A DNA stretch of 64,000 nt from Echinococcus granulosus (Eukaryota; Platyhelminthes; Cestoda; Cyclophyllidea; Taeniidae), in assembly GCF_000524195.1 (NCBI RefSeq), contig NW_020170383.1:354207-418206 (forward strand), given 5' to 3'. The stretch's first letter is position 1, and each line of letters starts with the position of its first letter. Shown in pieces: positions 59,101 through 64,000 of the stretch. Below the pieces are notes generated by a model. That model made no database searches. It saw only the letters and a program-made list of their open reading frames with translations, and was not told where the DNA came from. The translations under genes were made by a program, and so were the position numbers.

Positions 59101-62100
59101 AGTCGCAGTAGATATTTAAAAGAGTGCAGGTCATGGTCTGAGTTCAACGCCAGCCAGAAGTGTGACATCATGGAAGACTGTAATCCCCTGCCCCTGCGTA
59201 GACTGCGATGCGCGACCCTACTCGGCCTTGGCAGAGAAGCGTGAAATACGGGTGCTCGGCTTTCAATCCATCTGTACATCGGAAGTGGTTTTACCGCCAG
59301 TGAGAATGCTCATCATTGGTAGTTTTCTCCTTTAAAAGTAGTAAATATTACGATAGGAGAATAAAAACCCCTAATATCCCAACCCACTTAAATTTTCCCA
59401 TTTTGGAACGGTTAGAGCGCCGTATTGCGCCATTTATTTCAGCATATCATTGCAGATGTTCTAGGATTATCGCCACGACGCTAACCGTGTATTCATTTGA
59501 GATTAGACGACGATTCGATGAAATAAAATGTACTTTGGAAGAAATGGCGAGTTTTAGAAGCTTGATTGCAACAAAATTTCCATTCATCTAGACTTCCATT
59601 TGATTCTGAATGGATAAGCAAAATTGTTTGAAATACGATAATGTATTCTTTGTACCAAAACTAATTCTTGTTAACATAAAATTCATTTATTTGAGCCACG
59701 AGACGCAGCATGGTTAGAAGTCACAAATGTGGTGAATAGGCACGGGAAGAAAAAATAACCAGGCGTTTGCAAGCCTAGACATTGAAGGCTCCACATACTT
59801 AAATCGGAAACATGTTGAGTGAAATAAACAGCAGATTCCCAAACACAAACACGAGTGTTGATAACTTTTACTTCCACTAATCGGATTAAATTAGATGCTT
59901 GGATGTCGACGTGGGAGTGGATGCATTTTCGGAACAAAGGAGAAGTCCTTTAAAGCATCCCAGCCCCCAAGGCAACAGCAAATGTACAGTGAAATGACAG
60001 TTCTCCATGACATGCTTTTATGGCCACAAGTGTATGGTGCCTTGATAACAGCATCGCGGTGCTGAGCTAGTTTTAGGAAGACAATAAACAGCAAATCGGG
60101 GAGACGGCAGTAGACGAGATTTGGAATGGCTTACCCAGTAGCGATAGAAATCGAATTACAAGCTCCAACAGCTGCGTAGGTGTCATACATGAACCTCTTG
60201 TTTAACGCATTTTGAGCAATTCTGTAACGAAACGATGGACCTCTTCATCCACAGGCTGCTAATGTGTGAGAGCACAAATAAAAATAATCCAACTGAGGAC
60301 AAAATTTTGTTAGTCCACTGATTCTTAAGAGTGAGGACCGAAGTAGCAGGCTCAAGGCGGCCCTGCCTTTTAGACAAACACAAAACCAACTCGCGGTAAG
60401 TACATGCAAACTTGATTGCTCTTTGGCAGTGAGCATGCCTGATTGCGCAAATGAACCAACACGTTTATGTACAAATTATTTGCACTTGCGCATATATCAC
60501 GCAGTTTTTCCCGGCAAAAAACCACTGCATTCTACGCTGCGACAAACATAACTACTGTTTATGCAGTTTACCTCCACTTCCTAGTCAATACTACCATTAT
60601 TAACATTAATAAAACAGCATGAAAGTCAAGCTGCGCGAAATCAGTGAAGGTATCACTTCCTGGGTTATTAAATCCGGGTTAAAGTAAACAGATAGTGCCA
60701 AAAATAGGCATACACGATTCAGTGTTACATTTCACTCAGCTGCAAAGTTTCAGTCACACATTTCGGGTGTCCAACTTCGGCAGTAAAAGCACAACGACAA
60801 ATGAAAAAAATTGGTTCAGCTTACTATCTGAGTCACACATATTCCCACTTTCAAGATGTTGAACCAATACCCATAATAATTATCAAAAACAAATGATTCC
60901 AGCATCAAGACAATCATTTTTGAATGTGATTAATAAATGTTGCATTTCGCGAGCTGTTCAGGCCGTTTTAGGGTTTTCCAAGGATGATAAACGGCTTCAG
61001 CGCCTACACAGTCACGTTGGAAGGAGTCCAACACTGGCCCGCGAAAAGGGGAAAGGCGAGTAGCCCAAGCCTATATTGGGCAGACTATTTTCAAGAATAA
61101 AATCTCTTGCACACCACAATCTTTCAGCAGACAGCCAACACAAAGCTACTATCTATTCCGCTCTGTTTCACTAGTAAATACTGCTAAAATTTCATTTAAT
61201 TGGCGCATAAAGATCAACAAACCTGTCTTGAAATAATTTAGCAATCACTTTTAGAAAATTGCATTAATTTCCATTCTGCCCAGGCAGATTTGGCTTGTGC
61301 CAGCATAAATTTATGCACGCTAAGCAGCCCGGTCACGACACAACCTAGGCTTGAATTAATCACTCAATCATTAGTCCTTGAAAAGCCTTTCGGATTGAAG
61401 ATGGTGTGAAAATTCATCTAAGCAGAATTCTCACGAGCGTAAGGTGTAATGAAAATCGGCCCGGTTTTGGAAGCGACCAGAACTGTTTACCCTCCCGATT
61501 CCCATTCGGTGGCCTCAAAACACGGTCCTTCAAGTGCGGTATCATTATCACTATAAGTCGCTGCTGTTGGGCGTGATCGGGATCAGTGGCGATAGACTCG
61601 CACCTGACTTACAGACCACAAATTTTTAGATGATCTTTATGGACGGATTATTCGCATTCTTGAATTAACCCGCATTATCTGAGGTAGCATGACTTGACAG
61701 TATCAATAAACTGCGGTTCGTGCGAACTTGCTTCCACAAGCCTGAGACGTAGTATCCCTCAGTTTAGAAGACACTCGACGCAGCCAGTAGGTATAATTGT
61801 AGCACTCAAAGTCTTCCCTGAAGTCGTAACAAACCATACCATCACGGATGGAAATTCATTATTTACGTACAGAAGGGCTGGGAAATTATTCACTCGCCCG
61901 AGGGACCATTGCACTGAGCAAGAAAATAACTTTCAAAGATGGAATGGCCTCAACGGTCAAAAAAAGGTAGGCAAAATATCAATTTAAGATAACAACACCA
62001 CTCCATGATTACCTGGAAAAATAGTCAAAATACCGAAGCAATAGGAACACAAAGACCTCGTCTTACGATACCATTCAGTGAAAAACGCAATTCCCGAGTT

Positions 62101-64000
62101 ATGAAGTAGCATAAGGGAAAGGAGATAACTCGCAGTCAGAAGCTGTCTGGTCAAAAATACGGCTCGGATGTGAATAAGACTATTTGTAATGGCATTTACA
62201 GTGTATAAATGTACGACTGACAAAAAGGTTTCAACTAATGTTTAAGCAATTTTTAAAAAAAAAACCAAAAAGACTTCCAGAATTACATGATAATTTTACA
62301 TCAAACGGGTAGGATTTTTCCAACGAAACACTCATATATTATTTGATATTTGGCACATCACGTACCAACAGAGTCGTGGGTGAAGGCCCTAGCCACCGAG
62401 GAGAGCCATGATCCCATACTGCAGGGCCAGTGTAACAACACGATTGCAAAATTGTGGTGGCACCACAAGCGTGGCAGATACACAATTGTCGTTCTGAGGT
62501 TTAGATTCTCAATATACAACACATTGTTGTATATATTTGCGACCCACATAAATAAATACTACCCGTCATGATGACGAATCAGATCTCAAATAAAACAGGT
62601 TGGATGATCTTTCTTTCCTCAAAAGCTATTTACGCATGGAATGTCCGTCGAATAGATCAACGGATGTTTTCACCTTTGCATATGCAGTGCAGAGGAATAA
62701 ATCGGGTGAACGAAGATGGGGAAGTAGAGCAAAAACCACCGCTAAGTCAAGCGAGTTTGTGGTGATAAATGTGAGACATCATGACCGGAATGCACTACAA
62801 AACCAATGAGGTTTGTAAGATGAAATTACTCCAATACTTCACTACTCGATCTCAATAAAGCATCATCAAAAAATTTACACGAGGGGACTTACACAATTGA
62901 GACGCCTTTTCCTACATTTAAACACGGTACGCCGAACATTGATTCATCATTGTACAGCAAATTTTACAGATTCGAAAATTACAGCTAAATCATTATAGCG
63001 TAAATGCAAAACTTGTTTTGCGTGATATATTAAATGTTACAGAATTTTAAGAATGCTAATGCCTTCTCTGATTAGTTTTAACGACAAAAAAAGGTTTAAC
63101 AAGGCAGTCGTCGAAAACAGGGTCAACCGTGTCACCGGCAAGGACTTGGGTCTCGAAACTCACATAGCACCATCTACTCAAGTGGGTTCATTACGCGCGT
63201 GACTGTGACAAAAGACATTTTGAGAAACTAAGCTACTCGTGATTGTTTATTGAAAAAGAGAACGAGTATTTTAGACCCTCACGTTTCGTATTAGAAATAA
63301 TAGATAACCCTCATTCGTACGAGTTCAAATTCCGCCTCTTCTGTACTGATAAGGAAAACATTTGTACCAAGAACGTGAGGGCCAGACTTGAGCACGCAAA
63401 AGTACGCAGAGCCTGCCCGCACCCTAATTGCCTTCGGACCTACTTCAGCACACCATCAGGTGGGAATCAATCGGCAGTGCATGAATTAGCTGAAGAAAGT
63501 GGTGCGTGTTGCAGGAAAGGTGAGGAGAGGCAAGGGCACCAGTCGTGCGCAACCAACCAGGGTCCCAAATCAAGGTTATTCGATGGAGGTAACCAAAATC
63601 ACCTCATTTATGAAAAGACAGGCTTACTCTGGGAAAACAAAATAAACTAGCCACGAGCCTGATAAAACTATAAGGTAAGAGGGCTATTTGGCAATTGCAA
63701 ATAGGCAAGTTAGGTAGTCAGTAGATCTGGAGAGTACTAACTTGATGACCATAACTCGATGCACAGAGGCGCGTATTCATGTTTTAGTAATCTATGCAAC
63801 CAAAGGAACTAAAGCAAATCTGCTCAAACAGCTCAAATGGGAAGTCCTTCGAATACTACGCCTCACCCAAAGACAGCTTCCATCTACCTGCATTAGTGCA
63901 CACGATAAAAACCCCGAGCTATGCCAAATCCTAGACGTCAGTTTTTGTTCCGTCAGTGTGAAGCGAATCGTAAGCCGGGGCAAAATCTGTAACAGGTTTA
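53101..64000. other. Intergenic AT-rich DNA, no supported gene
   Basis: About 11 kb to the window end. Apart from a CpG-rich patch at 53160-53350 with a TGACGTCG word (53303-53310), the DNA is AT-rich with only short frames. The longest, 63243-63650 plus, contains CPHPNC but no recognisable domain or splice partner. A gene with very short exons or one continuing past the edge cannot be excluded. Confidence 0.45.

Noticed and set aside
63243..63650. 135-codon plus-strand frame with CPHPNC near the window end
   Set aside because: The cysteine pattern does not complete a zinc finger and the rest has no recognisable family. Kept only as an open frame.

Overview
This is a eukaryotic, animal-type genomic window: protein-coding genes are split by short GT-AG introns, intergenic DNA is long and AT-rich, and two scaffold gaps of exactly 100 N occur (19520-19619 and 31338-31437). 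Two genes are read with confidence, both on the plus strand. The first is the 3' portion of TAF1, the largest TFIID subunit (23 exons, positions 1-13745, the 5' end lies outside the window). The second is a complete or nearly complete nemo-like kinase, NLK (8 exons, 40427-45838). NLK is an animal MAPK-like kinase. The divergence of both proteins from their vertebrate orthologues, the intron pattern and the base composition suggest an invertebrate, most likely a parasitic flatworm such as a cestode. That placement is an inference; no species marker is visible.

Layout. 1-13745: TAF1, covering an acidic N-terminal part, paired W-x-x-D-I-I-Y-D motifs, the DUF3591/TAF7-binding core with its winged helix, the conserved region after it, a CCHC zinc knuckle, two bromodomains and an acidic tail that ends at TAG. 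All 22 intron phases fit together and give 2117 codons plus stop. 13746-14203: 3' UTR with AATAAA. 14204-38485: about 24 kb with no gene I can support, broken by the two gaps and containing a GC-richer island at 18.3-19.4 kb. 38487-40426: a 50-codon leader-peptide-like ORF, a CRE-like/TATA promoter-like segment with a consensus 5' splice site, a CpG-dense alternating purine-pyrimidine tract with an NRF-1-type palindrome and a second TATA, and a 3' splice site 80 nt before the NLK start. 40427-45838: NLK. 45839-46191: likely 3' UTR with AATAAA. 46192-64000: no gene recognised.

How the genes relate. TAF1 is general RNA polymerase II machinery (core-promoter recognition and acetyl-lysine reading). 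NLK is a signalling kinase that in other animals phosphorylates transcription factors such as TCF/LEF. They share a strand but lie about 27 kb apart, and nothing suggests a shared transcription unit. The points most worth a second look are: altered shelf residues in both TAF1 bromodomains; a T-T-E instead of T-Q-E activation loop in NLK; an NLK stop codon embedded in a consensus 5' splice site; the promoter/leader structure of NLK; and the small hydrophobic-leader ORF next to it. I did not find a convincing wholly new system.
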